Assembly (NCBI RefSeq): GCF_009864005.1
Contig: NZ_WEZQ01000001.1
Span: forward strand, 248,001 to 312,000
Length of the DNA stretch: 64,000 nucleotides
Direction of reading: 5' to 3'
DNA from: Furfurilactobacillus milii
GTDB taxonomy: Bacteria; Bacillota; Bacilli; Lactobacillales; Lactobacillaceae
Within the stretch, counting starts at the first letter, position 1, and each line of letters starts with the position of its first letter. Positions 42,701-54,343 of this stretch are shown piece by piece. Position numbers and translations under genes: made by a program. The notes beneath the pieces were generated by a model. The model was given only the letters and a program-made list of their open reading frames with translations, ran no database searches and was not told where the DNA came from.

Positions 42701-44801
42701 TTGGTCGCCTTCTACGGTAACGTTACCGGTGACTGGTCGGCCACTCGGCAAGGTTGCGACTGCTTTAAACGTTGTTCCCGCAGGAATTGGTTCCATTAAT
42801 GTAGCCGTGCCAGAGATCCTAGTGTCGCCGTTCTTCGGCGTCGTTAATGTTGGTGTCGCAACGTCGTAATCAGCAATTGGGTTTGTGACCACGGCCTTGC
42901 CGACGGTGATGTCAGTGCCAGTACTGTCCTTAGTGGCGTCGCCATTTTTCGCTTGGATACGAACGCTAATGTCTTCGCCTTCTGTTAATCCACCGGAGTT
43001 GATTGTGTAACTACCATCTGGATTAACCTCCGCTGTTTTCTCAATACCACCAGGGAGTGTTGCGATAGCGGTAAACGTCGTGCCTGAAGGGTAAGGCTCA
43101 TTTAAATTAGCGTTCCCGTTAATCGTTGCATCGCCATCATTTGCTGGGTCAACACTTGGTGCGGCAACTGTGTAGTCTTTAAACGGATCTGCCGCTTGAA
43201 CGGTTACAGAACGTGGTAAACCGTCCTTAGTGTAGCCACCGTTTTCGGCTTGAATCTTAACGGAGAGCACATCATTGGCGTTTAATTGGCCCGTGTTGAT
43301 TGTAAATGTTCCGGTACCATTATTAACCGTAACAGTGCCTTCTGCGGTGCCGCCACCAGGTAATGCCGCAATGGCTTTAAACGTGGTGCCGTTTGGCATA
43401 CCATCTGCAATGGCAACATTTCCTGAAATACTAGTGTCACCAGCCGTGGCAGGGTCAAGGTTTGGTACATTAACCGTGTAATTTTGAAGTGGGTTAGTCG
43501 GGTCAACATCATGGACGACCACGCTCGCGGCGCCACCGGTCTTGGTGTTGGCGCCATTAACTGCCTGTAGCTTGACGGATACTTCTTGACCAGCCGCCAA
43601 TTTGCCGGTGTCCACGTTAAACGAAGCATGATTGCCGTCAACAACAACATCGCCTGTCACCGTGCTACCGCCGGGCAGTGTGGCAATGGCTTTAAATGTC
43701 GTTCCTTCTGGAATCGGTTCTGTCAGAGTCGCGTTCCCAGAAACGCTGGTATCATCAGCTGTTGCTGGATTCAACGTTGGGGTGGCGACAGTATAATTTT
43801 CCAGCGGATTTTGGGGTGTTACTGCAAATTGGAGGTTAACAGCATCACCTTCGCTGCTTAGGAGGTCAATATCCACGGCACCATTACTGGATAGGACACC
43901 GTAAACCTTTGTGTTGGCCGCGGTTGATTCACTTACAGTCGTTGTCAAACGTGCGGTTGTGACCAAGCAAGTTAACATTCAGCAAGTTATTCAGCAGGTT
44001 GCTTGATACCCCGATAATCGGATTTAATACGTTAAGCAGTGCTTGTAATGCCTCACGTAAGGTTGCTGTTAGTGGGTTAGATGTTGGTAAGGCATTCAGT
44101 GCATTTTGAACGTCAGCGATAATTAGGTCAGTTTGACTCTTAACATAGTTGCCCAAGCCATCTGTTACATCGGCGGTAATCCGATCATTTGATACAGTTC
44201 CGGCGACATTAGCTTGATAAGTACCTAGTGGTTGTGCACTAGTTAGCCGATTCAATGCGTTTTGAACGGCCTTTAATTCTGGTGACCCAGTTCCCAGTGC
44301 GGAGAGGGCGGTTTGAACCAGAGCAACTTCGGCACTAACACCTGGAATCTTAGACAGGTTAATGTCCGTTAATGCCGCATCGACGGAGATGTTAGCTCCG
44401 CCGACAACTTTGCCTCGTAATTCAGGGGCTAGTCCAAAGACCATGATTTTTTTCGTCGCTAAACCGACATCGGCGACACCCGTCCCAGTGTAACTAAGAT
44501 CCAAGTCATAATTGCCCTGAGCGTTCTTCGTTTGTGGATTAGCTTTATTAGTAGTCATTTGACCATTGGATAGCAAGCTAACGTCAGCTAAGCCAGCTCT
44601 AGCCTGACGAGTTGTTTGTGGTTCGTTGATGGTGTCAGCTAAAGCAACGCCGCTTGGCACTGAGGCACTAAGTAGCATTAGTGTGGCACCGCATACATAA
44701 ATAGACCGGCGCAGGTTACGTTTGAAATTAGCACGAGATTCAGATGGTGATTTTTTTGACACCTTTTTGGGGGATTGCGTTGACGCTTTTGTTTTAGACA
44801 T
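39794..44801 (-). pseudogene. Large repeat-bearing surface adhesin, split by a frameshift
   Basis: ATG 44801 (AAGGAG 8 bases upstream) encodes a basic N-terminus and a long signal peptide (YVCGATLMLLSASVPSGVALAD), then about 240 residues rich in Ala/Leu/Asn. That frame ends at 43929. The continuation is one base shifted: LLNNLLNVNLLG joins TTARLTTTVSES when one base near 43940-43955 is skipped. It carries eleven Ig-like repeats of about 105 residues (DYxVxxPTxNPA...GDTxVxGNA...GTTFxAxATLPxG...), a Gly/Ser/Thr-rich wall-spanning tail, then LPLTDQQ, a hydrophobic span and RKR, a sortase-type anchor. Intact product about 1,668 residues. As drawn, the N-terminal half would be secreted without anchor and the rest lacks a signal. 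Confidence 0.85.
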
Positions 44802-44826
44802 GACGTAGTCTCCTTTCGCAGCCCAA

Positions 44827-44864
44827 GTGGGCAACACATTGCTAAATGTTTACCTGACGCCCAC
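44827..44864 (-). other. Hairpin in the adhesin mRNA leader
   Basis: GTGGGC (44827-44832) and GCCCAC (44859-44864) form a 6-bp stem with an inner ACATT/AATGT pair, 26 bases before the adhesin start. Possible translation control or mRNA stabiliser; no known riboswitch matched. In the rest of 44865-45100 I see only AT-rich promoter-like sequence. Confidence 0.4.
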
Positions 44865-45100
44865 GTGTTTTGGGGCCTCGGCATCACTCTGAATCGATCA
44901 TGATCAATTAAAAATGACTACCCGTCGATAGTACCTGAATGGTAACAAGGAACTTTTTATAAGCAAAAACATATGCTTTTTATAATTAATAATTTAATGA
45001 TGAACTCATGTCGGAGTATGAAAATTATGGCATGGCAGTGAACTGTTGATATAATGAATCGATAGGAAAATGTTGATTCGTAGTAAGAAAGGGGAGGAAA

Positions 45101-46252
45101 ATGTTCAAACAAAAAAGAATTTGGTTTATAGTTCTCCTCGTTCTGCTAGTCAGCACATTAGCGTGGGGTACGTTATATCATGAGGTGCAACGATCAACGA
45201 AAGTGGCACATCCAGTGTACAAACGAAAACCTGTTGTTAAGCCAATTGCGAAATGGCAAAGTGCTAAAATACCGACGGCAATTGACCACACGCAGGCGGA
45301 TTCGTTGGATAAAAAGATGCAGTCAATCGATTTTGTTGGTTCTGTGCTTGTCGTTCGTGGCGGTAAAGTGGTGTTTGAAAAGCAATACGGGGATGCAAAT
45401 GCGGCCCGTAAACGTCAAAATGATGTGAATTCGGCTTATGCTATTGCTTCCATCCAGAAAATAGCTACTGGGGCATTAGTCATGCAGCAAGTGCAACAAA
45501 ACCACCTGTCACTTTCTGACCACATCAGTAAATTTTATAAAGACGTTCCGCACGGTAATGAAATTACAATTCGGCAAATGCTGGACATGACTTCGGGATT
45601 GACTTTGCCTGGACCACCCGGACCGACTACGCCACAAACGGATAAACAGATTGTGGATTATGATTTGCATCACTTAAAATTTAATCCACAGCTTTATAAT
45701 CAGTGGCGTTACTCGCAAGTGAACTACAATATCTTGGCAGGAGTATTGACTAAACTTACGGGAAAGTCTTACGAAGCCTTGTTCAATCAGCAGGTTATTC
45801 GACGCTTTAATTTACGGCAAACGGTGTTTATGCCGTCTGACAACCCACATGTTGCCGTATCTTACGCGGGCACTAAAACAGACAACGTGGACTATGGTAA
45901 GGAAGTCGTGACGCCGGACGCAATGTGGCATGACGAGCTGGGAACTGGGCGCATCGCGATGTCGGCGCGTGATTTGTACGTTATGATCAGTCAAATTATG
46001 CAGGGTAAATTAATCTCTCAAACTTCAGTGAATCAGTTATACGAATCTGGTAGTCGCAGCACGTACGGTGGTGGTACGTACAACATGTATGGTGCGGCAG
46101 TTAATCACGGGCTGGGCTACGGTTATCAAGGAATGTCGATCGTTTCAAAGGATGGGCAGAATGGTCTGATCATGCTAAGTAATTCATTTCGCGCGAAACA
46201 CAGTGTGAAGCCGTTTGCAGAACAACTGTATCTCAATTTATTTAAAAAATAA
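45101..46252 (+). CDS. Beta-lactamase-fold serine hydrolase, membrane-anchored
   Basis: Protein of 383 residues in the class C beta-lactamase / penicillin-binding-protein-like group. Residues 8-25 form a signal anchor. The catalytic SxxK is SIQK (in AIASIQKIATGAL near 118) and a second motif sits in WRYSQVNYNILAG near 200, where the usual Tyr-x-Asn reads Tyr-Ser-Gln. The C-terminal part has HGLGYGYQG (near 345) in the KTG-equivalent region. Probable roles are D-Ala esterase or carboxypeptidase action on wall or teichoic acid. Start ATG with GGGGAGG upstream; terminator at 46273. Confidence 0.85.
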   Translation: MFKQKRIWFIVLLVLLVSTLAWGTLYHEVQRSTKVAHPVYKRKPVVKPIAKWQSAKIPTAIDHTQADSLDKKMQSIDFVGSVLVVRGGKVVFEKQYGDANAARKRQNDVNSAYAIASIQKIATGALVMQQVQQNHLSLSDHISKFYKDVPHGNEITIRQMLDMTSGLTLPGPPGPTTPQTDKQIVDYDLHHLKFNPQLYNQWRYSQVNYNILAGVLTKLTGKSYEALFNQQVIRRFNLRQTVFMPSDNPHVAVSYAGTKTDNVDYGKEVVTPDAMWHDELGTGRIAMSARDLYVMISQIMQGKLISQTSVNQLYESGSRSTYGGGTYNMYGAAVNHGLGYGYQGMSIVSKDGQNGLIMLSNSFRAKHSVKPFAEQLYLNLFKK

Positions 46253-46272
46253 CAAACTGATTCACTGGTTAA

Positions 46273-46314
46273 CAAAAATTCCTCAAGCAACTTTTTTAGT
46301 TGCACGAGGAATTT
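46273..46314 (+). terminator. Terminator after the serine hydrolase
   Basis: AAAATTCCTCaaGCAACT / AGTTGCacGAGGAATTTT, two stem parts, T-rich end. Confidence 0.88.
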
Positions 46315-46430
46315 TCTTTTGTCACCGTGTGATTAGCAGTAAAGTGGTATTTAATACACAAAACGAATAATAAATCGGCTATGAAAAAGATTATGATAGA
46401 ACGAATAACTTCATCAGAGAGGATGTACTT

Positions 46431-48224
46431 ATGACGGGGACTAAGCGAACGAGTATTTGGCGTTTTTTAGGCGCTTTTTGGTACTTCTTTAAGCATTATT
46501 CATTTACAGCAATTATTGTATACGCTATTTTAATTCCGCTGTTTTCTTGGCTGGGTGCAGGCATTTTACGCTGGAGCCATATTCCGTATTTGTCTTATAC
46601 GAACGCTATCTCAGTGGCAAAGGATCATCCATGGGCGATGGTTAGCCTACTCTTGTTACTGTTACTGATTGTTCTGGCAATTTACATGCAGTTTGCTTAT
46701 TTACTGTTGATGGTTGCTTATCGGCGGAAGGATCAGCGACCGACTATCCGTCAACTGGTAGCGCAGTTATGGCATAGATTACCACGGTTATCACCCGGCA
46801 CGTTTGGCTTTTTCTTGTTGTACTTCTTGTTAATTGTTCCGTTTGGAGGCAACTTCATCAGTACGCCGTTACTGGCGAAGGTTCAAATTCCCGACTTTAT
46901 CGTTGAGTTCATCATGACCAAGCCACTGTTAGTGGCAGCGTTGGTGTTACTGTACGTCGGCGCTTTCTATTTCGGAAACCGATTATTTCTTGTTATTCCA
47001 ATGCTGATGTTTGAACAACAAACGGTTCGGCGGGCAGTTCGTGCATCCTGGCAAAGAACCTGGGGACGGTTTTGGTGGATCACGTTGCGGATTGTTGGCA
47101 TTATCGCCAGTATTTCAGTTCTGTATGGCATCATGTTAGGCGGCTTTTATTTTGGACAACGGTGGTTCGACACCCAAGGACACACAACTGCATTGAGCGC
47201 TGCGATTGTTAACTTTAATTTGTTAACGCTGGTCAACTACACGATTTCAATTCTCGCAACTGTGTGGGTATTGGATTTGAGTTTGCAGTTGATGAAAGAT
47301 TATGACGTCCACGCTCTTGACGGTTTGCCAGACCTGCCACGGGTAACGGCAAAACCATGGTGGCGAGTGGCTGTTCCGGTTGCCTTTACCGTTGTTGCCA
47401 TTGTGTTTGCAGGCTACGGTTACAGCTATTTTGCCGGATTGCTGGTCGTGAATCCACAAACGTTATCCCACCGAGGTGTTGATAATGGTAACGGCGTGCA
47501 AAACACGGTGCAGGCATTAAAGGAAACACACAAACAACACCCAACGTACGTTGAAATGGATATTCAAGAGACCCGTGATCATAAGTTTGTCGTCATGCAC
47601 GACCCGAATTTAAGTACCTTAGCTGGTCAAAACAAAACGGTCGGCAAGCAAACGTTAACCGGTTTAACAGATACCACGATTCATGAAAATGGGCATCAGA
47701 CAAAAATTGATTCTTTCGATGATTATCTTCATGCAGCGCAACAAATGCACCAAAAATTGTTAGTTGAAATCAAGTTGAATGCCGGGCAGAACAGGCGGAA
47801 ACTCGTTAACCGGTTCATAAAACGTTATGGTAACTCACTGCTTGCTCATCATGACATCATTCATTCACTGGACTATGGTGTTGTTGAACAGTTGAAGACT
47901 CAACGGCCAGCACTGACTGTGGGATACATCCTGCCGTTTAACTTTATTGGCGTGCCGCAGACCAAAGCAGATTTTTACACGATGGAATACACGACGTTAA
48001 ATGATCGGTTTGTCAGCGGCGCTCATCGGGAGCACAAAAAAGTGTTTGCGTGGGCTGTGAACGATAGTGATTCGATGATAAAAGTCATGAACATGGACGT
48101 TGATGGTGTCATTACCGATCAGTTAAGCACGTTAAAACGGCAAATTAGGCAGCAGCAGGGTGGGCGTGATTATGCCACTCAGCTACTGCAGTACGGCACT
48201 CAAGTGATTAGCGATAACCAATAG
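46431..48224 (+). CDS. Membrane-domain glycerophosphodiester phosphodiesterase
   Basis: Protein of 597 residues. N-terminal 330 residues carry about eight membrane spans (the GDPD-associated membrane domain), then a GDPD domain: HRGVDNGNGVQNTVQAL (near 345, catalytic His-Arg), EMDIQETRDHKFVVMHDP (near 366-383, metal Glu/Asp and second His), LLVEIK (near 443) and the C-terminal WAVND (near 540). It hydrolyses glycerophosphodiesters, possibly lipoteichoic acid glycerol-phosphate or deacylated phospholipid. In the metal-binding His-Arg motif the usual next residues differ (N-x-T), but an NTVQAL remains. Start ATG with AGAGAGG upstream. Confidence 0.9.
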   Translation: MTGTKRTSIWRFLGAFWYFFKHYSFTAIIVYAILIPLFSWLGAGILRWSHIPYLSYTNAISVAKDHPWAMVSLLLLLLLIVLAIYMQFAYLLLMVAYRRKDQRPTIRQLVAQLWHRLPRLSPGTFGFFLLYFLLIVPFGGNFISTPLLAKVQIPDFIVEFIMTKPLLVAALVLLYVGAFYFGNRLFLVIPMLMFEQQTVRRAVRASWQRTWGRFWWITLRIVGIIASISVLYGIMLGGFYFGQRWFDTQGHTTALSAAIVNFNLLTLVNYTISILATVWVLDLSLQLMKDYDVHALDGLPDLPRVTAKPWWRVAVPVAFTVVAIVFAGYGYSYFAGLLVVNPQTLSHRGVDNGNGVQNTVQALKETHKQHPTYVEMDIQETRDHKFVVMHDPNLSTLAGQNKTVGKQTLTGLTDTTIHENGHQTKIDSFDDYLHAAQQMHQKLLVEIKLNAGQNRRKLVNRFIKRYGNSLLAHHDIIHSLDYGVVEQLKTQRPALTVGYILPFNFIGVPQTKADFYTMEYTTLNDRFVSGAHREHKKVFAWAVNDSDSMIKVMNMDVDGVITDQLSTLKRQIRQQQGGRDYATQLLQYGTQVISDNQ

Positions 48225-48257
48225 TCATTTGAGCGGAGAGGGCAAAGGGGATTGAGT

Positions 48258-48755
48258 ATGAAGATTGAACCTGCAACAGTAAATGATCTAGAACAAATTG
48301 AGGCAATTGAACAGGCTGGCTTTAACGCGGCAGAAGCTGCTTCACTGGAAACGTATCGCAAACGGCTGGCTGTTTTGGCTGATACTTTCTTAGTTGGCCG
48401 TGCTGACAACAGTGATGTCCTAGGCTTTATCGTTGGGCCGGCAGTGAAGGAACGTTTTGTTGAGGACTGGATGTATGAGGAGACGCCGCAAAATTTGCTT
48501 CAAGGCGGTCATCAACTGGTTTTTACAATTGCGACAGCGCCCACTGTTCGTGGACAAGGAATCGGCAGTAAGTTACTGACGGCCTTGGCCGACGTTGCGA
48601 CACAGGCAGGACGGACATCCATGGCATTAACTTGCTTAAAAGACCGCATTCCGTTTTATGAGAAGAACGGTTTCACTAACGTTGGCGTGGCTGATTCGGT
48701 TCACGCTGATGAGATTTGGTACAACATGGAAAAACAACTGAAACGGAGTGTCTGA
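48258..48755 (+). CDS. GNAT-family N-acetyltransferase
   Basis: Protein of 165 residues, GNAT fold. Acetyl-CoA motif: VFTIATAPTVRGQGIGSKLLTALADVA (RGQGIG near 101). C-terminal strand MALTCLKDRIPFYEKNGFTNVG is typical of AANAT-like members. The frame opens at TTG 48252, but AAAGGGGA and the spacing favour ATG 48258. Lies 33 bases after the GDPD gene and directly against the EamA gene (stop TGA followed by ATG), so likely in one operon. Substrate unknown, perhaps an arylalkylamine. Confidence 0.85.
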   Translation: MKIEPATVNDLEQIEAIEQAGFNAAEAASLETYRKRLAVLADTFLVGRADNSDVLGFIVGPAVKERFVEDWMYEETPQNLLQGGHQLVFTIATAPTVRGQGIGSKLLTALADVATQAGRTSMALTCLKDRIPFYEKNGFTNVGVADSVHADEIWYNMEKQLKRSV

Positions 48756-49736
48756 ATGGAAACACAAGCAACGAATGTTGATGCAAAAGTAACGGCTAAC
48801 TCAACAGAAACAGCAGCGACGCCACGTCCTAGAAAGGCACTGGGGATTGCCTTGGCCTGTACGGCGGGGATTTGCTGGGGAATTTCAGGCGTGGCCGCCA
48901 GTGCACTATTTCATCACAATCACGCGATTACGCCACTGTGGGTGAGCCAAGTGCGGATGACGATTGCTGGCCTAATCATGATTTTAGTTAGTCTGACACA
49001 GGGGGAATCGGTAGCCATTTGGCGTAACAAACGGGATGCACTACAACTAGTGATGTATGGGCTTTTAGGCCTCATTCCAGTTCAATTATTTTATTTCAAC
49101 GCGGTTCACGCAGGCAATCCATCAATCGCAACGATATTGCAATTTTTAGGACCATTTGTGATTGCTTTTTATTACATTCTCTTCCATCATCAGCTGCCAA
49201 CGCGTTCTGAAGTTATCGGGATGGTACTGGCGTTTGGCGGAACATTACTGATTATTACCCATGGCCATTTCAATACATTGGCTGTGTCTGGCGCCGTTTT
49301 ATTTTGGGGCGGTTTGTCGGCCATTGGCGTGGCCACTAATACGTTACTGCCACGAGCGTTATTGCGTAAATACGGTTCGTTTGCAACAACCGGCTGGGGT
49401 TTGCTGGTCGCTGGTTTATCCCTAAACGTGTTTGGACCTGTTTGGTCTAATCCAGTTCATTTAGCTGCGCCAGATTGGTTGCTGATGAGCGTGATTATTG
49501 TTATTGGAACCTTGCTGGCATTCATTTTGTTCGCGATTAGTTTGAAACATATTTTGCCAACAACTGCGAGCTTGCTTGATGCGTTTGAACCATTATCAGC
49601 GACGGTCTTTTCCATCATTTTTCTTGGCATCTCGCTATCGGGTATGGATATTGTCGGCGGCGTCTTGATAATTCTCGCCGTAATGGCATTGGCAATGGAT
49701 TTTCGAGCAATTCATTGGTTCCGCAAACGTTCGTAG
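48756..49736 (+). CDS. EamA/DMT-family transporter
   Basis: Ten-span transporter of 326 residues (drug/metabolite superfamily, RarD-like/CarR group). The N-terminus has a 30-residue polar, low-complexity lead (ATNVDAKVTANSTETAATP), then two EamA repeats: AGICWGISGVAAS near 38 and ATILQFLGPFVIAFYYILFH near 128, and TASLLDAFEPLSATVFSIIFLG near 268. Exports amino acids or metabolites. Start ATG directly follows the GNAT stop, with a GGAG 11 bases before. Confidence 0.88.
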   Translation: METQATNVDAKVTANSTETAATPRPRKALGIALACTAGICWGISGVAASALFHHNHAITPLWVSQVRMTIAGLIMILVSLTQGESVAIWRNKRDALQLVMYGLLGLIPVQLFYFNAVHAGNPSIATILQFLGPFVIAFYYILFHHQLPTRSEVIGMVLAFGGTLLIITHGHFNTLAVSGAVLFWGGLSAIGVATNTLLPRALLRKYGSFATTGWGLLVAGLSLNVFGPVWSNPVHLAAPDWLLMSVIIVIGTLLAFILFAISLKHILPTTASLLDAFEPLSATVFSIIFLGISLSGMDIVGGVLIILAVMALAMDFRAIHWFRKRS

Positions 49737-49813
49737 GGTGACCCATCGAAAAGATTGTTTTGTGTAATAGCATGGGTGTATGATGCTGCCAAATGAAGCG
49801 GGTGGCGATTAAA

Positions 49814-50401
49814 ATGACGCAGCACATAATTTATCGGTTTTGGTGGCTAATTCATGTTATTAATGTGGCTATTGCTGTCGTTCTTTGGGTGCGACTCAGT
49901 CGTTTGCAGATAACCTCTAGAAATGAACTTTTGGGTTTTAGCATTATTGCGGTGCTTTATCTTGCTTATATGCGATTACCGTTTGCAATTGGATCGTGGT
50001 CGTTTGTTCAGTGGCCCGTTGCAATGAAACTAAAGGTAGCAATTACTAACGCCGTGGTTTTTATGGCTTATGGCATAACTGCGTGCGTTTTTCCGAATGA
50101 CTTTCAGGCCAGCCATGCGTCGATTGTTGGACTTACTTCAGGACTGGCAGGAATGCTAGTAACGTATTTGCCACCGGCACATCCAACATTCACAATTGGG
50201 TTTCACATCAAACAAAGTGATTCTGCAACAAAAGGTATGCTGTTATTCATGGGTCGGGGGTTGGCTATCGCCGGTATTGTTATCGTAGTAGTTGGCAATG
50301 CCGTTCCCGATGTCTTGATTCCAGTCGCTGCCGGTCTAACCACGTTCGCCTTAATTGGTGGGTTTGTATATGGTCAGTGGCTGGACCGACGATCGAAATA
50401 A
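49814..50401 (+). CDS. Membrane protein of unknown function
   Basis: Protein of about 195 residues with six hydrophobic segments. Internal pattern FTIGFHIKQSDSATKGMLLFMGRGLAIAGIVIVVVGNAV slightly recalls the SdpI-type C-terminal region but is not close enough for a call. An in-frame ATG at 49793 is possible; GGGTGG 10 bases before ATG 49814 is the better site. Lone gene with a terminator after it. Confidence 0.65.
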   Translation: MTQHIIYRFWWLIHVINVAIAVVLWVRLSRLQITSRNELLGFSIIAVLYLAYMRLPFAIGSWSFVQWPVAMKLKVAITNAVVFMAYGITACVFPNDFQASHASIVGLTSGLAGMLVTYLPPAHPTFTIGFHIKQSDSATKGMLLFMGRGLAIAGIVIVVVGNAVPDVLIPVAAGLTTFALIGGFVYGQWLDRRSK

Positions 50402-50409
50402 TTTCAAAG

Positions 50410-50460
50410 AATAGTGGCATTAATCCTATGCAAAGTGCATTTAGGGTTAATGCCACTATT
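50410..50460 (+). terminator. Terminator after the unknown membrane protein
   Basis: 18-bp stem (50410-50427 with 50443-50460) with one G-U, 15-base loop, T after. Confidence 0.88.
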
Positions 50461-50532
50461 TTAGTGTTATAGAAGTTATGACCAATAATAAAACGATAAA
50501 CGCCGCTTTGAAAGATATGATACACAATGGCT

Positions 50533-50572
50533 ATTATTGATTCTGGTTTCCCGCCAATAAAGAATCAATAAT
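50533..50572. promoter_or_regulatory. 12-bp inverted repeat before the MBL-fold gene
   Basis: ATTATTGATTCT (50533-50544) and AGAATCAATAAT (50561-50572) form a perfect inverted repeat with 16 bases between, 47 bases before the gene start. Size and form suit a TetR operator; a TetR gene follows the MBL gene. Confidence 0.6.
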
Positions 50573-50618
50573 GAACTCATCAAGTCATAACGCACAGTAT
50601 TTTTCGGAGGTTGATAAA

Positions 50619-51443
50619 ATGGCTACAGACATCAAGGTTCATGTTTTGCACACAGGCTTAGTTCAAGTTGATCGGGCCTTGCCCTTTCATGACTATTATC
50701 GTAATCCGTTGGCATTTACAGGTGTATTGCGATCACATATTAATCAAATCACATTACCCGTTTCAAGTTATTTAATTGAGCATCCAAAAGGGTTGGTACT
50801 CATTGATACTGGTTGGAATGAATCGGTTCGTCAGAGTCAGTGGCATGAACTGGGCATGCAAGTGCAAATCAATAAAGCCTATTTACCAGCTGGGTGGTCG
50901 GTTCGTGAACAGTTAGCAACTTTAGGATATCAACCAAGTGATATTGACTATGTGGTATTAAGTCATTTGCACAGCGATCATGCCAGTGGTCTCAAATTGG
51001 TTAAAGATGCCAAGAAAATTTTAACCAGCGAGACGGAGTGGCAAACAGCTAATCATGATAAATTACGGTATATCAGTAGAATGTGGCGCGGCGTTAACGT
51101 AGAAACATTTGCATACAAAAGCGCAAATGTCGGTCCCTTACATCAAACGTTTGATCTATTTGGTGACGGTAGTGTTCAGTTTGTTGCTACACCAGGCCAC
51201 AGTGCGGGGCTATCGGCTACAATTGTAACGGGAAAAGATGGACGTGAAGTCGTTCTTGCCGCTGATGTGGGTTACGCCCGCGAATCTTGGGAGAAAATGG
51301 TCACACCTGGTATTGTGATAGATCGGAAAGCTGCTATTGAGTCACTGGCATGGATTAAACAAGAAGCAGCAAAACCAAATGTTATTGAGGCGATGGCAAA
51401 CCACGATCCTCAGGTACTGCCTCACGTTGTTACGTTGAATTAA
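50619..51443 (+). CDS. MBL-fold metallo-hydrolase, N-acyl-homoserine-lactonase-like
   Basis: Protein of 274 residues of the metallo-beta-lactamase superfamily. Dinuclear metal motif LSHLHSDHASG near 108-118 (HxHxDH), later His in TPGHSAG near 188, Asp in AADVGY near 210, His near 265. Start: frame opens at 50571, but ATG 50619 with GGAGG 8 bases upstream is clear. AiiA-like proteins hydrolyse acyl-homoserine lactones; in lactic acid bacteria the true substrate is unknown (esters, lactones). Likely controlled by the convergent TetR gene via the palindrome at 50533-50572. Confidence 0.85.
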   Translation: MATDIKVHVLHTGLVQVDRALPFHDYYRNPLAFTGVLRSHINQITLPVSSYLIEHPKGLVLIDTGWNESVRQSQWHELGMQVQINKAYLPAGWSVREQLATLGYQPSDIDYVVLSHLHSDHASGLKLVKDAKKILTSETEWQTANHDKLRYISRMWRGVNVETFAYKSANVGPLHQTFDLFGDGSVQFVATPGHSAGLSATIVTGKDGREVVLAADVGYARESWEKMVTPGIVIDRKAAIESLAWIKQEAAKPNVIEAMANHDPQVLPHVVTLN

Positions 51444-51466
51444 CGAAGCCGTTGAGATACCAATTA

Positions 51467-52024
51467 TCAACTTTGCTGAGTGATTTGATTGGCAATGTTG
51501 ATAAATGCTTTGTTCATAAAGTGGGCGACATCCTCATTGAGACCGTGGGCGAGCGACCACGTAATGTAAGTCATTGCATTAGCAACGTACAAGTCTTGCA
51601 AGTAAGTAATTGGTAAGGTCGTTTTAAGATGATTTCTCAGAAAAACTGCTAAGTTGTCTCCTATGATTGTCCGAAAATTAGCGTCTAGACTAATATCATC
51701 AGTGTGGACGTTTAGCAGTAGTAACAGGGCGTCTTTATCGGGCAGAAGATCTGTTACCAAATTGGCGAGGGAATTCGACTGTGTTAATGTTGAAATTCGT
51801 GTCGTCATAATTTTTTCAAATTTGTCGGTATATTGGCTGTTAAGATGTTCAAGCAATGCAAATTTGTCTACGTAGTGATGGTAAAAAGTAGATCGACCGA
51901 TTTCGGCCTCCAGACAGATTTGTTGAATGGTGACTTGTTCGAACGATTCTGTTTTTAATAGTTTTAATAAAGTCTTGTCAATCAAACGAACCGTTTTGAC
52001 AACACGTAAGTCTGCTTCATTCAT
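51467..52024 (-). CDS. TetR/AcrR-family regulator (DhaS-like C-terminal domain)
   Basis: Regulator of 185 residues. N-terminal helix-turn-helix: RLIDKTLLKLLKTESFEQVTIQQICLEAEIGRSTFYHHYVDKFALLEHL (key: AEIGRSTFYHHYVDKF). The C-terminal half fits the TetR_C group often called dihydroxyacetone-kinase regulator-like. Convergent with the MBL-fold gene (24 bases between stops). Its own upstream region shows no palindrome like the one before the MBL gene. ATG with AAAGGTGG upstream. Confidence 0.87.
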   Translation of the reverse strand: MNEADLRVVKTVRLIDKTLLKLLKTESFEQVTIQQICLEAEIGRSTFYHHYVDKFALLEHLNSQYTDKFEKIMTTRISTLTQSNSLANLVTDLLPDKDALLLLLNVHTDDISLDANFRTIIGDNLAVFLRNHLKTTLPITYLQDLYVANAMTYITWSLAHGLNEDVAHFMNKAFINIANQITQQS

Positions 52025-52168
52025 AAATTTGCCACCTTTCGAAAACTAAATTCATTGTAGTCGATGAGCTCAGATGGCGGCAAGAAATGAAAAAGTGAGT
52101 TCTGTGATTGCACGATGGACAAACCTGTGATAATCTATGAACCACAAGTTAATTAGCATACGAACAAA

Positions 52169-54258
<2,090 letters not shown>

Positions 54259-54343
54259 GTCTCCGTGTTAATCGTGAGTTAATTTTATTTCCAATTAGTT
54301 AGTCCGTTTTACAACTAACATCGAAATTAAAAAAGTTGAATTG

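Noticed and set aside
39794-43850. Regular repeats that could suggest a CRISPR array
   Set aside because: They are ~315-base coding repeats of the adhesin, not short direct repeats with unique spacers. The plus-strand frames over them are shadows.
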